A stretch of DNA of 64,000 bases from UBA1941 sp046329555 (GTDB lineage: Bacteria > Bacteroidota > Bacteroidia > Chitinophagales > LD1). Positions 44,551 through 56,400 of the stretch are shown one piece after another. The position numbers and the translations under genes are program-made. How positions within the stretch are numbered: position 1 is the stretch's first letter; each line of letters begins with the position of its first letter. The DNA is taken from the NCBI GenBank assembly GCA_046329555.1, contig JAXLUK010000003.1, positions 124,001 through 188,000 of the forward strand, written 5' to 3'. The notes under the pieces were generated by a model. It saw nothing but the letters and a program-made list of their open reading frames with translations, was not told the DNA's origin and ran no database searches.

Positions 44551-47500
44551 CTATCCAATCAGTTCAATAGAGCTTTCTTTTTCTTTCTTGGCAGCGCCTG
44601 CAGCCTTGCTTTCAGATAACTCTTCTTCATTGGCAACAAACATCTTCTCAAACCGGCGCTGACCAGTACCGGCAGGGATGCGTTTACCAACAATAACGTT
44701 CTCTTTCAAGCCTTCCAGGAAGTCTTGCTTAGCAGCAATAGACGCTGTTGACAACACCTTGGTAGTTTCCTGGAACGATGCCGCAGAAATCCATGACTCA
44801 GTTGATAAGCTGGCTCGTGTAATACCTTGCAATTGCGGTGTAGCTGTTGCTGGAACTGCATCGCGGTATTCAATCAGCTTCTTATCGGCACGGCGCAACA
44901 ACGAATTCTCTTCGCGGATACGGCGCAGGTTTACAATCTGTCCGGCTTTCAACGTTTCTGAATCATCAGCCTGATCGATAACTTTCTTATCGAACATTTC
45001 ATCGTTCACCGCCAGCAATTCAAACTTATTCACCGACTCGCCCTCCAGGAACTTCGTATCGCCCGGATCTTCGATGATCATCTTGCTCATCATCTGACGA
45101 ACAATAATCTCGATATGCTTGTCGTTGATCTTGATACCCTGCAAGCGGTATACTTCCTGAATTTCGTTCACCAGGTATTCCTGAACAGCGAAAGGTCCCT
45201 TAATCGCAAGAATATCACTTGGCGTAATCGCACCATCAGATAAAGCCGTACCCGCGCGCACGAAATCTTGTTCTTGCACCAGAATATGCTTCGACAATGA
45301 AACCAGATATTTGCGGATATCGCCATCTCGGGATTCGATTATAATTTCGCGGTTACCGCGCTTGATACCACCAAAGCGAACCACACCATCAATCTCAGAT
45401 ACCACCGCGGGGTTGCTTGGATTACGGGCTTCAAACAATTCTGTAACCCGCGGCAGACCACCCGTGATATCTTTCACCTTGCCCATAGCGCGCGGAATCT
45501 TCGCAATAATCTGACCTTGTGCTACCGTATCGCCATCTTCAATCACGATATGCGCGCCTACCGGCATGCTGAACGATTTACCTTCTTTTCCGGTCATCAC
45601 TAAAACCGCAGGAACCTTAGTCTTATCCTTCGTTTCAATGATTACTTTCTCGCGGTGACCGGTTTGTTCATCCATTTCATCGCGGTAAGTCACGTTCTCA
45701 ATAATTTGTTCAAATTTCGCCTTACCGGCAACCTCTGAAATGATGACGTTATTGAACGGATCCCACTTACAAATCAAATCACCCTTCTTGATGTGTTTAC
45801 CATCTTTCACAAACAACTGTGAACCGTATGGAATGTGGTGCGTTACCAGCACTTTGTCGTGATTATCTTCTTTCACGATGCGCGCTTCACCGGTACGACC
45901 AATAACTACATTGATTTTCTCTCCATTCTCATCGGTAGAAGTGATAGTACGAACACCATCAAAAATCAGGTAACCTTCAAACTTAGCGGTTAACTGTGAT
46001 TCTGTAGTGCTCAGGCTGGCGATACCACCCACGTGGAAGGTACGAAGTGTTAACTGCGTTCCTGGTTCACCAATCGACTGAGCGGCTATTACACCTACTG
46101 AATCACCGGCTTCGGCCGTACGGTTGGTAGCCAAATTACGGCCGTAGCACTTAACACAAACACCGCGTTTAGCTTCACAAGTTAAAACCGAACGAATTTC
46201 CACTTGTTCCAATCCAGCATCCTGAATCATTTTGGCTGAAGCTTCAGTAAACTCATGTCCAGCCTCTACAATCATCTCATCTGTTTCAGGATGGTAAACA
46301 TCTTGCAGGGCAGTGCGTCCCAGGATACGATCGTACAATGGTTCAACCACATCTTCGCCATCTTTCAATGCTGTTGCAACAATACCACGCAGTGTGCCAC
46401 AATCTTCTTCTGTAACTACAACGTCGTGAGCCACGTCTACCAAACGACGGGTCAGGTAACCCGCATCAGCCGTTTTCAAGGCCGTATCGGAAAGACCTTT
46501 ACGGGCACCGTGTGTAGAGATGAAGTATTCCAGTACCGACAAACCTTCTTTAAAGTTCGACAATACCGGGTTTTCAATAACCTCGTTGCCTTGTGAACCG
46601 CTCTTACGCGGCTTGGCCATCAGACCCCGCATACCGGAAAGCTGCTTGATCTGCGCTTTCGAACCACGGGCTCCTGAATCCAACATCATAAAGATAGAGT
46701 TGAAGCCCTGACGGTCTTCGCTGATTTGTTTCATCAGCGTGTTGGTGATTCGATTATCGGTGGCTGTCCAAATATCTACTACCTGGTTGAAACGTTCTTT
46801 ATCGGTGATAAAGCCCATCTGGTAGCTCTCGGTAATCTCATCAATTTTATTCTGCGCTTCGCGAACTAGTTGCTCTTTATTCGCAGGGGTTACCACATCT
46901 TTGAGGTTGAAAGACAAGCCACCTTTGAAAGAATATGTGAAACCTAACTTCTTGATATCATCCAGGAACCGGGCAGTAGTTGGAATATCTGTTTCTGCCA
47001 GAATCTGGCCGATAACATCCTTCAACTGCTTTTTACCTAACAGCTTGTTCACGTACCCCACTTTCTCAGGAATGAACTGATTCAGAATAATACGTCCAAC
47101 CGTTGTTTCAATGATCTTATTAACGATTTGCCCATTGTCGTCCTTCACACGCACACGGCATTTCACCACGGTGTGTAGTTCAACTTTATTTTCATTCAAT
47201 GCGATAATGGCTTCTTCCAAACCATAGAAGGTGCGCCCTTCGCCCTGCATTTTATGATCAGGCGTGCTGCGTTTTTCCTTGGTCATGTAATACAGACCAA
47301 GCACCATGTCCTGAGAAGGCAGCGTTACCGGCGTACCGTTCTGCGGGTTCAAAATGTTGTGCGAAGCCAGCATCAGTAACTGCGCTTCCAGAATAGCAGG
47401 GTTGCTCAGAGGCACGTGTACCGCCATTTGGTCACCGTCAAAGTCGGCGTTAAAAGCCGTACAAACCAACGGGTGCAATTGAATCGCTTTTCCTTCGATT

Positions 47501-48900
47501 AGCTTAGGTAAGAACGCCTGAATCGATAAGCGGTGCAGGGTTGGCGCACGGTTCAGCAACACCGGATGACCTTTCAAAATATTTTCAAGGATATCCCAGA
47601 TTACCGCTTCTTTCTTATCCACCAATTTCTTGGCGCTTTTCACTGTTTTTACAATACCTCTTTCGATCAATTTACGAATGATAAACGGCTTAAACAACTC
47701 CGCCGCCATATCTTTCGGAAGACCGCATTCGTGGAGTTTCAAATCCGGACCTACCACGATTACTGAACGACCAGAGTAGTCGACACGCTTACCAAGTAGG
47801 TTTTGACGGAAACGACCTTGTTTTCCTTTCAGTACATCGCTCAATGATTTCAGTGCGCGACCGCCTTCAGCCTTAACCGCATTCGATTTACGGCTGTTAT
47901 CAAATAACGAGTCAACAGCTTCCTGAAGCATCCGCTTTTCGTTGCGCAGAATCACTTCTGGCGCCTTAATTTCCAACAAGCGCTTCAAACGGTTGTTGCG
48001 GATAATTACGCGACGATATAAATCGTTTAGATCAGAAGAAGCGAAACGACCGCCATCCAATGGCACCAGCGGACGCAACTCTGGCGGAATAACCGGCAAG
48101 TGTTGCACCACCATCCATTCAGGACGATTTTCGTGGTGTTCGTTGGCTTCGCGGAACGCTTCAACTACACTCAAACGCTTCAAAGCTTCAGCCTTACGCT
48201 GGCGCGATGTTTCGTTAGCAGCCGCATGACGAAGCTGATATGACAAATCATCTAAGTTAATGCGCGACAACAAATCCTTGATAGCTTCAGCGCCCATTCT
48301 GGCGATGAACTTATTTGGATCTTCATCGGATAGCAGGTGATTATTCTTGAATTCTTCATTATCGAAAACAGAAAGATACTCTTCTTCTGTCATCAGGTCG
48401 AGGTAAGCCAGATTTTTTGTCTCCTCTCCTTTCTCCGTCATTACATTTACACCATTGGCTGCTTTGCCAGGTTGTACCACCACATAGCGCTCGTAGTAAA
48501 TGATTGATTCCAGTTTTTTGGAAGAACATCCCAACAGGTAACCAATTTTATTCGGCAATGATTTAAAGTACCATATATGAACGATAGGCACTGTCAACTT
48601 AATGTGGCCCATCCGTTCCCGGCGCACTTTTTTCTCTGTTACTTCTACACCACAGCGGTCACAAACGATACCTTTGTAGCGAATGCGCTTGTATTTTCCG
48701 CAGTAACATTCAAAATCCTTGGTAGGACCGAACACGCGCTCACAGAACAAACCTTCCATTTCTGGCTTGTACGTGCGATAGTTAATAGTTTCCGGTTTTT
48801 TGATTTCGCCGTGAGAACGGCCCAGAATGGTGTCAGGTGATGCCAGCGTAATCGTGATTTTCGAAAAATCGATTCGCTGTTGCGTTTTTTGTTTCGCCAT
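44551..48900 (-). CDS. rpoC: DNA-directed RNA polymerase subunit beta-prime
   Basis: I use the ATG at 48900 (MAKQKTQQRIDF); a second ATG four codons upstream (48912) is possible. The protein has about 1449 residues. The N-terminal zinc site is 'FECYCGKYKRIRYKGIVCDR' and continues CGVEV. The catalytic Mg-binding loop is 'NADFDGDQMAVHVPL' (from residue 484). The bridge and trigger-loop region has 'SQGNEV' and 'ISTHGARKGLSDTALKTADA'. The second zinc site is 'CEAKRGVCVKCYGRNL'. It forms the clamp and active centre of RNA polymerase. It is not downstream of rpoB but on the opposite strand 37 kb away, with its own promoter and terminator. Confidence 0.99.
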   Translation of the reverse strand: MAKQKTQQRIDFSKITITLASPDTILGRSHGEIKKPETINYRTYKPEMEGLFCERVFGPTKDFECYCGKYKRIRYKGIVCDRCGVEVTEKKVRRERMGHIKLTVPIVHIWYFKSLPNKIGYLLGCSSKKLESIIYYERYVVVQPGKAANGVNVMTEKGEETKNLAYLDLMTEEEYLSVFDNEEFKNNHLLSDEDPNKFIARMGAEAIKDLLSRINLDDLSYQLRHAAANETSRQRKAEALKRLSVVEAFREANEHHENRPEWMVVQHLPVIPPELRPLVPLDGGRFASSDLNDLYRRVIIRNNRLKRLLEIKAPEVILRNEKRMLQEAVDSLFDNSRKSNAVKAEGGRALKSLSDVLKGKQGRFRQNLLGKRVDYSGRSVIVVGPDLKLHECGLPKDMAAELFKPFIIRKLIERGIVKTVKSAKKLVDKKEAVIWDILENILKGHPVLLNRAPTLHRLSIQAFLPKLIEGKAIQLHPLVCTAFNADFDGDQMAVHVPLSNPAILEAQLLMLASHNILNPQNGTPVTLPSQDMVLGLYYMTKEKRSTPDHKMQGEGRTFYGLEEAIIALNENKVELHTVVKCRVRVKDDNGQIVNKIIETTVGRIILNQFIPEKVGYVNKLLGKKQLKDVIGQILAETDIPTTARFLDDIKKLGFTYSFKGGLSFNLKDVVTPANKEQLVREAQNKIDEITESYQMGFITDKERFNQVVDIWTATDNRITNTLMKQISEDRQGFNSIFMMLDSGARGSKAQIKQLSGMRGLMAKPRKSGSQGNEVIENPVLSNFKEGLSVLEYFISTHGARKGLSDTALKTADAGYLTRRLVDVAHDVVVTEEDCGTLRGIVATALKDGEDVVEPLYDRILGRTALQDVYHPETDEMIVEAGHEFTEASAKMIQDAGLEQVEIRSVLTCEAKRGVCVKCYGRNLATNRTAEAGDSVGVIAAQSIGEPGTQLTLRTFHVGGIASLSTTESQLTAKFEGYLIFDGVRTITSTDENGEKINVVIGRTGEARIVKEDNHDKVLVTHHIPYGSQLFVKDGKHIKKGDLICKWDPFNNVIISEVAGKAKFEQIIENVTYRDEMDEQTGHREKVIIETKDKTKVPAVLVMTGKEGKSFSMPVGAHIVIEDGDTVAQGQIIAKIPRAMGKVKDITGGLPRVTELFEARNPSNPAVVSEIDGVVRFGGIKRGNREIIIESRDGDIRKYLVSLSKHILVQEQDFVRAGTALSDGAITPSDILAIKGPFAVQEYLVNEIQEVYRLQGIKINDKHIEIIVRQMMSKMIIEDPGDTKFLEGESVNKFELLAVNDEMFDKKVIDQADDSETLKAGQIVNLRRIREENSLLRRADKKLIEYRDAVPATATPQLQGITRASLSTESWISAASFQETTKVLSTASIAAKQDFLEGLKENVIVGKRIPAGTGQRRFEKMFVANEEELSESKAAGAAKKEKESSIELIG

Positions 48901-48971
48901 TGCGTTTAACATTTGAGTTTTTCAGTGCCTACCCGAAAGGGAACTTGACACTACTTCCAAAATTGGAGGTG

Positions 48972-49003
48972 CGAATATAGCAACCTTAGTCGGCTTTTGC
49001 AAA
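48972..49003 (-). promoter_or_regulatory. Promoter of rpoC
   Basis: On the minus strand TTTG (49000-49003), a 20-bp spacer and TATATTCG (48972-48979) fit the Bacteroidetes consensus with one change in the -7. It gives rpoC a leader of about 65 nt. A dedicated promoter is needed because rpoC is detached from rpoB. Confidence 0.7.
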
Positions 49004-49132
49004 CGCAGAAACCATCAAACTGTCATTAAAAACAACGGTTAGCTTTTTAGCCTGCGAGCGACCTGCTACTCTGTCTAAAATGTCAGACCCTTGGGCGCTA
49101 AAAAATGGCTCAAATTATTGATTTGCAAACAA

Positions 49133-49594
49133 TTAGAACATTCGCTTCATCCAGCCAATCACGTTGATATCAAAAACGAAGTACGGAACAAAGAAAACGG
49201 CCGACCAGAAAAGGCAGGCTATTACCATTCTGGTTATTATTTGACGTTTGTGTGTTGTTAAATCCAGAGCAAAAAGTACACCAACCGGAATGGAAAGTAA
49301 TATTGGTGTTAGGAAAGCTACGCCTGTAAGACCAAAGTGTTGTTTTACCTTCACCAGCATTCTGTTAACCCGGGTAAACTTACGTTGAAATCGGGAAGGA
49401 TAGCGTTGAATGAGCCAGGTGCGTATGTAATCACCCACGTAGGTAAACAAGATAATACCACAAATGCCACCAACAACGCTGGAAATCGTTCCTCCAACAC
49501 CTAAATCAGCGCCGACAACTGCTGAGGCACCAAAGGCAAATTTGACCATGGAACTCAGAAAAATCAGTAAATCAGAAATAAACCGTGTCAGCAT
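49133..49594 (-). CDS. Small integral membrane protein
   Basis: The protein has 153 residues with about four hydrophobic helices (roughly 5-25, 35-57, 92-112, 122-145). A basic segment 'RYPSRFQRKFTRVNRMLVKV' lies between the second and third. The part 'HFGLTGVAFLTPILLSIPVG' recalls small DedA-like or 'small multidrug export' membrane proteins, but the match is weak. The location is the inner membrane; the function is not assignable. It is encoded upstream of rpoC in the same direction, and rpoC has its own promoter in the gap. Confidence 0.6.
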   Translation of the reverse strand: MLTRFISDLLIFLSSMVKFAFGASAVVGADLGVGGTISSVVGGICGIILFTYVGDYIRTWLIQRYPSRFQRKFTRVNRMLVKVKQHFGLTGVAFLTPILLSIPVGVLFALDLTTHKRQIITRMVIACLFWSAVFFVPYFVFDINVIGWMKRMF

Positions 49595-49735
49595 TTTTAA
49601 GGATGGCGATTATACTAAGATTTATACGAATTTTATCGTTAAAAGTTCGCGATACTAACATCGGGTGATATTTTTAGGCATGATTCCTGCCTATTCCGGC
49701 TAATTTCGAACGCTTAACATTAACATAACGCAGTT

Positions 49736-50413
49736 TTGGGTCAGCCGGCATCAGAAATCAAATTATTCCTTTACATCTTAGTGCTGCTCATGGTTCTATT
49801 AGGAACAACAGGGCTGATGAACTATATTTATTTGAAGCGAATTGATGACAGATACACCGTTTTGGTAGGGCGCGCCAATAACAACCAAAATGCGATGCTG
49901 AGGATTTCGATTAACTCCAGTAAACAAGCACGTTGCCTTCACCAGATTTTGACGGATACCAATTCTAGCCATTACAAAGCGCTGGTGGAAGATATGCATC
50001 AATCGAGCCTCGAAAATGATTCCTTGCTCGAGGCATTGGCCAAAGGCAACCACGAATGGCCTGGCGCCGATTCAATTATTCTGATTACGCGTGAAGCGCG
50101 TGAAGATTTTATCGCCATTCGGGATAGCATCGTTACTATGGTATTGACCGGAAATCGATCAGAAGCCTTGACGCTACGCGACTCCGAATTCCTTAAAAAG
50201 CTAGATCATTACCGGCAACATCAGATGGATTTGGCCCTGCATCTGGGTTCATCTGCCAACAAGATATCCAAGGAAGTCACTAATTACACCAATCATATTA
50301 GGCGTGTTACCCTGGCTATCGCCTTCGTGCCCATTGTTATTTTAGGGCTAATCATATTGTTTCTCGGTTACTTTGTTCGGTCAACCATCAAAGAAGTTCA
50401 AGGCGGCCGCTAG
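49736..50413 (+). CDS. Membrane protein with four-helix-bundle (4HB_MCP-like) sensor domain
   Basis: The protein has 225 residues from a TTG start; no ATG lies before the first helix. Residues about 9-31 and 192-214 are transmembrane. The 160 residues between them are all helical and look like a periplasmic four-helix bundle of the chemoreceptor/CHASE3 type ('SSKQARCLHQILTDTNSSHY', 'VTMVLTGNRSEALTLRDSEF'). There is no HAMP, kinase or methyl-accepting domain after the second helix, so it is a stand-alone sensor module or a truncated receptor. Its stop lies inside the shared terminator with giant gene 2. Confidence 0.65.
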   Translation: MGQPASEIKLFLYILVLLMVLLGTTGLMNYIYLKRIDDRYTVLVGRANNNQNAMLRISINSSKQARCLHQILTDTNSSHYKALVEDMHQSSLENDSLLEALAKGNHEWPGADSIILITREAREDFIAIRDSIVTMVLTGNRSEALTLRDSEFLKKLDHYRQHQMDLALHLGSSANKISKEVTNYTNHIRRVTLAIAFVPIVILGLIILFLGYFVRSTIKEVQGGR

Positions 50414-50430
50414 CCTCCTTGAACTTCTTT
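50390..50430. terminator. Bidirectional terminator between the 4HB protein and giant SprB gene 2
   Basis: A perfect 14-bp stem AAAGAAGTTCAAGG / CCTTGAACTTCTTT encloses a 13-nt GC-rich loop that contains the TAG stop of the 4HB gene. The two converging genes end within 25 nt of each other. Confidence 0.75.
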
Positions 50431-50438
50431 CAACTTGT

Positions 50439-53400
50439 TTATCTAACCAGCGTAATACTTCCTTTTTGATTCAATACTTGATAACCGTCCTGGAAGGCAA
50501 CATCCAAAGTATAAACGAATACTCCCGGCTCTTGTAGAGCATCTTTGTACAGACCATCCCAAGCAAAGTTAACGTCATTCGACTGGAACACCTTCTCACC
50601 CCAGCGGTTGAAGATTTTGATTTCTACATATCGAATAGCCTTTTTGTTTCCATAATATTCGAAAACATCGTTGCTGCCGTCACCATTCGGAGAAAATGCG
50701 TTAGGCACAAACAAGTTATGATTTGGAATTACAAAAATAGTTACCGTATCTGACGCTAAACAACCATTCGTATCCATTGCATGAACGGTGTAGGTTATCG
50801 TTTTAGTTGGCGATGCATTGGTTGACTGTTGGTCAGGCGTGTTGAGCGCTTGTTCAGGTGTCCAATTGTAATGTACCATTGGTGAACCCGTTGCCAATGC
50901 CGAAATGGTTGTACCATCACCTAACTCGATCGTTACCGCATCAGAAGCATCTACCGAAAATGAATGCGTGTTAATGATGGTGAAGCTCGTATCCTTAGTA
51001 CAACCTTTCGCATCGGTTATGGTTACAGCATAGATCCCTTCTGGTAATCCAGACTGATCTTCAGCTACCCAGTTGTTGCTCCAACTGTAGGTATATCCAG
51101 GGTTTCCTTGCTGAACGGATAAATCAATTCGTCCTAGCACTTGATCACAAGGCATTGGTGTTACGACTGCCGATAACTGCATTGGAGGAACTGTTCCTAC
51201 TAAAACCGACCTTACTGCGGTACACCCTTTGGCGTCAGTAATAGTAACTGAATAGGTTCCGTCAATAAGATTTCCGATAGTATTTGTAGTGCTGCCTGTT
51301 GACCAGATATATTGGTATGGACTATTTCCTCCATTAGCCAATATTGTTGCCGTACCATCAGAACCACCAACGCAAGATACTAGGGTTGATGATTGTATAG
51401 AATTGATCGAATCAGGTTGATTAATCGTGAATGAACCTGTTATAATGCAGGCCTTGGCATCCGTAACCGTAACCGTGTAGGTGTTTGCAGCGAGTCCGAT
51501 TTGATCTTCAGTTGTTGCTGCATTACTCCAGGCATACTGGTATCCTGTAGTACCCCCGGTTATGGTGATATTAACACCTCCATCGTTTCCACCGAAACAT
51601 GAAACCGGGTTAACCGTACCATTTAGCGTTAGGGCCGCAGGCTCACTCAAAGTTTGAGTAAGCGTTACCGTACAGCCATGTGCATCGGTAACCGTAACTG
51701 TGTAACTTCCTGCAATTAATCCGGTAATATCATCTGTATTTGCGGCATTAGACCATGTATAACCATATGGTTGTGTTCCACCTTGAACGGATATCGCCAC
51801 CATACCATCATTGCCTCCTTTACAACTTACGTTGCGGAAAGAATCTATAGTCCCGCTTAACAATTGCGGTTCAGTAATTGCAGCAGATAAAGTATCGATA
51901 CAACCATTGCCGTCAGTTACTGTAACCGCATAAGTGCCTTGTGGTAAACTGGCAGGATCCTGTACTGAGGCAGCACCGTTGGTCCAGCTATAGCCATAAG
52001 TGCCAGACCCACCAACTACAGAAGTAAACACGGCGCCATTACTTTCACCATGACAACGTACCCCGCGAACGGAGTCAAGAGTAATATTCAATAACTGTGG
52101 TGACGTTATATTTGCTGAGACTGAAGCCGTACACAAGTTGGCATCGGTAACCGTTAAGGTATAAAGACCAACAATAACATTACCAATATTTTGAGTGGTT
52201 GCACTGTTACTCCATTGATAAGAGTAAGCGCTAACCCCTCCTGTTGCATGTACAAATGCGGCTCCGTTCGCATCTCCAAAACATTTAATATTTCTTACTG
52301 AATCCAAAGTGAGCGTCAATATTGCAGGCTCTGATACAACAGCAGATGTCGTAGCTGAACAACCATGTGCATCGGTAACAGTTACTGAATAGTTTCCGGC
52401 ATGCACTGCAGTGATATCGGCACTATTTCCTGCACTTCCCCAATTGTAATTGTACGGCGAAGTGCCACCAGCCGCTGTGATATAAACAGCGCCTGTATTT
52501 CCTCCGTTACACAATACTGATTTAACAGAATCTACCACCACGGTAAGAACTGATGGTGTGGTAATCACTGCGCTCAGTGTATCCGTACAGCCATGGCCAT
52601 CCGTAACCGTAAACTGGTACGTGCCATCATTGATGTTGGTCAGGTTCTGCGTCGTAGCCCCATTCGACCAGCTATAGTTATAAGCCGTTGTGCCCCCGCT
52701 GATACTCACATACGCTGCTCCATCTCCTGTACCACTGCAACTTACATTACGTGTAGAATCCAGTACCGCATCCAGTACCGCTGGCTCAGTAATCACTGCG
52801 CTCAATGTATCCGTACAGCCATGGCCATCCGTTACCGTCAGGCTGTATGTACCCGCGCCAACATTCCCATTATCTTCTGCCGTTACACCATTCGTCCAGT
52901 TGAAGCTGTACGAGGTAGTGCCGCCGCTCACGCTTACATAAACACCGCCATTCGTATTGCCGTTACATGCCGCATTGCGTGTTGAATCCAATACCACATC
53001 CAGTATCGCTGGTTCGGTGATGGTTGCCGTTGCGCTTACTGAACAGCCATGCGCATCTGTTACCGTTACTCCATAGGTTCCTGCAAGCAATGTAGTCGTA
53101 TCTTCATTCGTTCCAGCGCCATTACCCCAGTTGAATGTATATGGTGTAGTACCACCAGTTGTGGTCAGATAAATGGCGCCATTGTTCCCTCCATGACAAA
53201 GTACATTGATGCTGGAATCTACCGTTACCACTAAAGCATTCGGTGTGGTAATCACTGCGCTCAGTGTATCCGTACAGCCATGTGAATCCGTAACCGTAAA
53301 CTGGTACGTGCCATCATTGATGTTGGTCAGGTTCTGCGTCGTAGCCCCATTCGACCAGCTATAGTTATAAGCCGTTGTGCCCCCGCTGATACTCACATAC

Positions 53401-56400
53401 GCTGCTCCATCTCCTGCACCGCTACAGCTTACATTACGTGTAGAATCCAGTACCGCATCCAGTACCGCTGGTTCTGTAATCACTGCGCTCAATGTATCCG
53501 TACAGCCATGACCATCCGTTACCGTCAGGCTGTATGTACCCGCGCCAACATTCCCATTATCTTCTGCCGTTACACCATTCGTCCAGTTGAAGCTGTACGA
53601 GGTAGTGCCGCCGCTCACGCTTACATAAACACCGCCATTCGTATTGCCGTTACATGCCGCATTGCGTGTTGAATCCAATACCACATCCAGTATTGCCGGT
53701 TCGGTGATGGTTGCCGTTGCGCTTACTGAACAGCCATGCGCATCTGTTACCGTTACACCATAGGTTCCTGCAAGCAATGTAGTCGTATCTTCATTCGTTC
53801 CAGCGCCATTACCCCAGTTGAATGTATATGGTGTAGTACCACCAGTTGTGGTCAGATAAATGGCGCCATTGTTCCCTCCATGACAAAGTACATTGATGCT
53901 GGAATCTACCGTTACCACTAAAGCATTCGGTGTGGTAATCACTGCGCTCAGTGTATCCGTACAGCCATGTGAATCCGTAACCGTAAACTGGTACGTGCCA
54001 TCATTGATGTTGGTCAGGTTCTGCGTCGTAGCCCCATTCGACCAGCTATAGTTATAAGCCGTTGTGCCCCCGCTGATACTCACATACGCTGCTCCATCTC
54101 CTGCACCGCTACAGCTTACATTACGTGTAGAATCCAGTACCGCATCCAGTACCGCTGGTTCTGTAATCACTGCGCTCAATGTATCCGTACAGCCATGACC
54201 ATCCGTTACCGTCAGGCTGTATGTACCCGCGCCAACATTCCCATTATCTTCTGCCGTTACACCATTCGTCCAGTTGAAGCTGTACGAGGTAGTGCCGCCG
54301 CTCACGCTTACATAAACACCGCCATTCGTATTGCCGTTACATGCCGCATTGCGTGTTGAATCCAATACCACATCCAGTATCGCTGGTTCGGTGATGGTTG
54401 CCGTTGCGCTTACTGAACAGCCATGCGCATCTGTTACCGTTACTCCATAGGTTCCTGCAAGCAATGTAGTCGTATCTTCATTCGTTCCAGCGCCATTACC
54501 CCAGTTGAATGTATATGGTGTAGTACCACCAGTTGTGGTCAGATAAATGGCGCCATTGTTCCCTCCATGACAAAGTACATTGATGCTGGAATCTACCGTT
54601 ACCACTAAAGCATTCGGTGTGGTAATCACTGCGCTCAGTGTATCCGTACAGCCATGTGAATCCGTAACCGTAAACTGGTACGTGCCATCATTGATGTTGG
54701 TCAGGTTCTGCGTCGTAGCCCCATTCGACCAGCTATAGTTATAAGCCGTTGTGCCCCCGCTGATACTCACATACGCTGCTCCATCTCCTGCACCGCTACA
54801 GCTTACATTACGTGTAGAATCCAGTACCGCATCCAGTACCGCTGGTTCTGTAATCACTGCGCTCAATGTATCCGTACAGCCATGGCCATCCGTTACCGTC
54901 AGGCTGTATGTACCCGCGCCAACATTCCCATTATCTTCTGCCGTTACACCATTCGTCCAGTTGAAGCTGTACGAGGTAGTGCCGCCGCTCACGCTTACAT
55001 AAACACCGCCATTCGTATTGCCGTTACATGCCGCATTGCGTGTTGAATCCAATACCACATCCAGTATCGCTGGTTCGGTGATGGTTGCCGTTGCGCTTAC
55101 TGAACAGCCATGCGCATCTGTTACCGTTACTCCATAGGTTCCTGCAAGCAATGTAGTCGTATCTTCATTCGTTCCAGCGCCATTACCCCAGTTGAATGTA
55201 TATGGTGTAGTACCACCAGTTGTGGTCAGATAAATGGCGCCATTGTTCCCTCCATGACAAAGTACATTGATGCTGGAATCTACCGTTACCACTAAAGCAT
55301 TCGGTGTGGTAATCACTGCGCTCAGTGTATCCGTACAGCCATGTCCATCCGTTACCGTAAACTGGTACGTGCCATCATTGATGTTGGTCAGGTTCTGCGT
55401 CGTAGCCCCATTCGACCAGCTATAGTTATAAGCCGTTGTGCCCCCGCTGATACTCACATACGCTGCTCCATCTCCTGCACCGCTACAGCTTACATTACGT
55501 GTAGAATCCAGTACCGCATCCAGTACCGCTGGTTCTGTAATCACTGCGCTCAATGTATCCGTACAGCCATGACCATCCGTTACCGTCAGGCTGTATGTAC
55601 CCGCGCCAACATTCCCATTATCTTCTGCCGTTACACCATTCGTCCAGTTGAAGCTGTACGAGGTAGTGCCGCCGCTCACGCTTACATAAACACCGCCATT
55701 CGTATTGCCGTTACATGCCGCATTGCGTGTTGAATCCAATACCACATCCAGTATTGCCGGTTCGGTGATGGTTGCCGTTGCGCTTACTGAACAGCCATGC
55801 GCATCTGTTACCGTTACACCATAGGTTCCTGCAAGCAATGTAGTCGTATCTTCATTCGTTCCAGCGCCATTACCCCAGTTGAATGTATATGGTGTAGTAC
55901 CACCAGTTGTGGTCAGATAAATGGCGCCATTGTTCCCTCCATGACAAAGTACATTGATGCTGGAATCTACCGTTACCACTAAAGCATTCGGTGTGGTAAT
56001 CACTGCGCTCAGTGTATCCGTACAGCCATGTGAATCCGTAACCGTAAACTGGTACGTGCCATCATTGATGTTGGTCAGGTTCTGCGTCGTAGCCCCATTC
56101 GACCAGCTATAGTTATAAGCCGTTGTGCCCCCGCTGATACTCACATACGCTGCTCCATCTCCTGCACCACTGCAGCTTACATTACGTGTAGAATCCAGTA
56201 CCGCATCCAGTACCGCTGGTTCTGTAATCACTGCGCTCAATGTATCTGTACAGCCATGGCCATCCGTTACCGTCAGGCTATATGTACCCGCGCCAACATT
56301 CCCATTATCTTCTGCCGTTACACCATTCGTCCAGTTGAAGCTGTACGAGGTAGTGCCGCCGCTCACGCTTACATAAACACCGCCATTCGTATTGCCGTTA

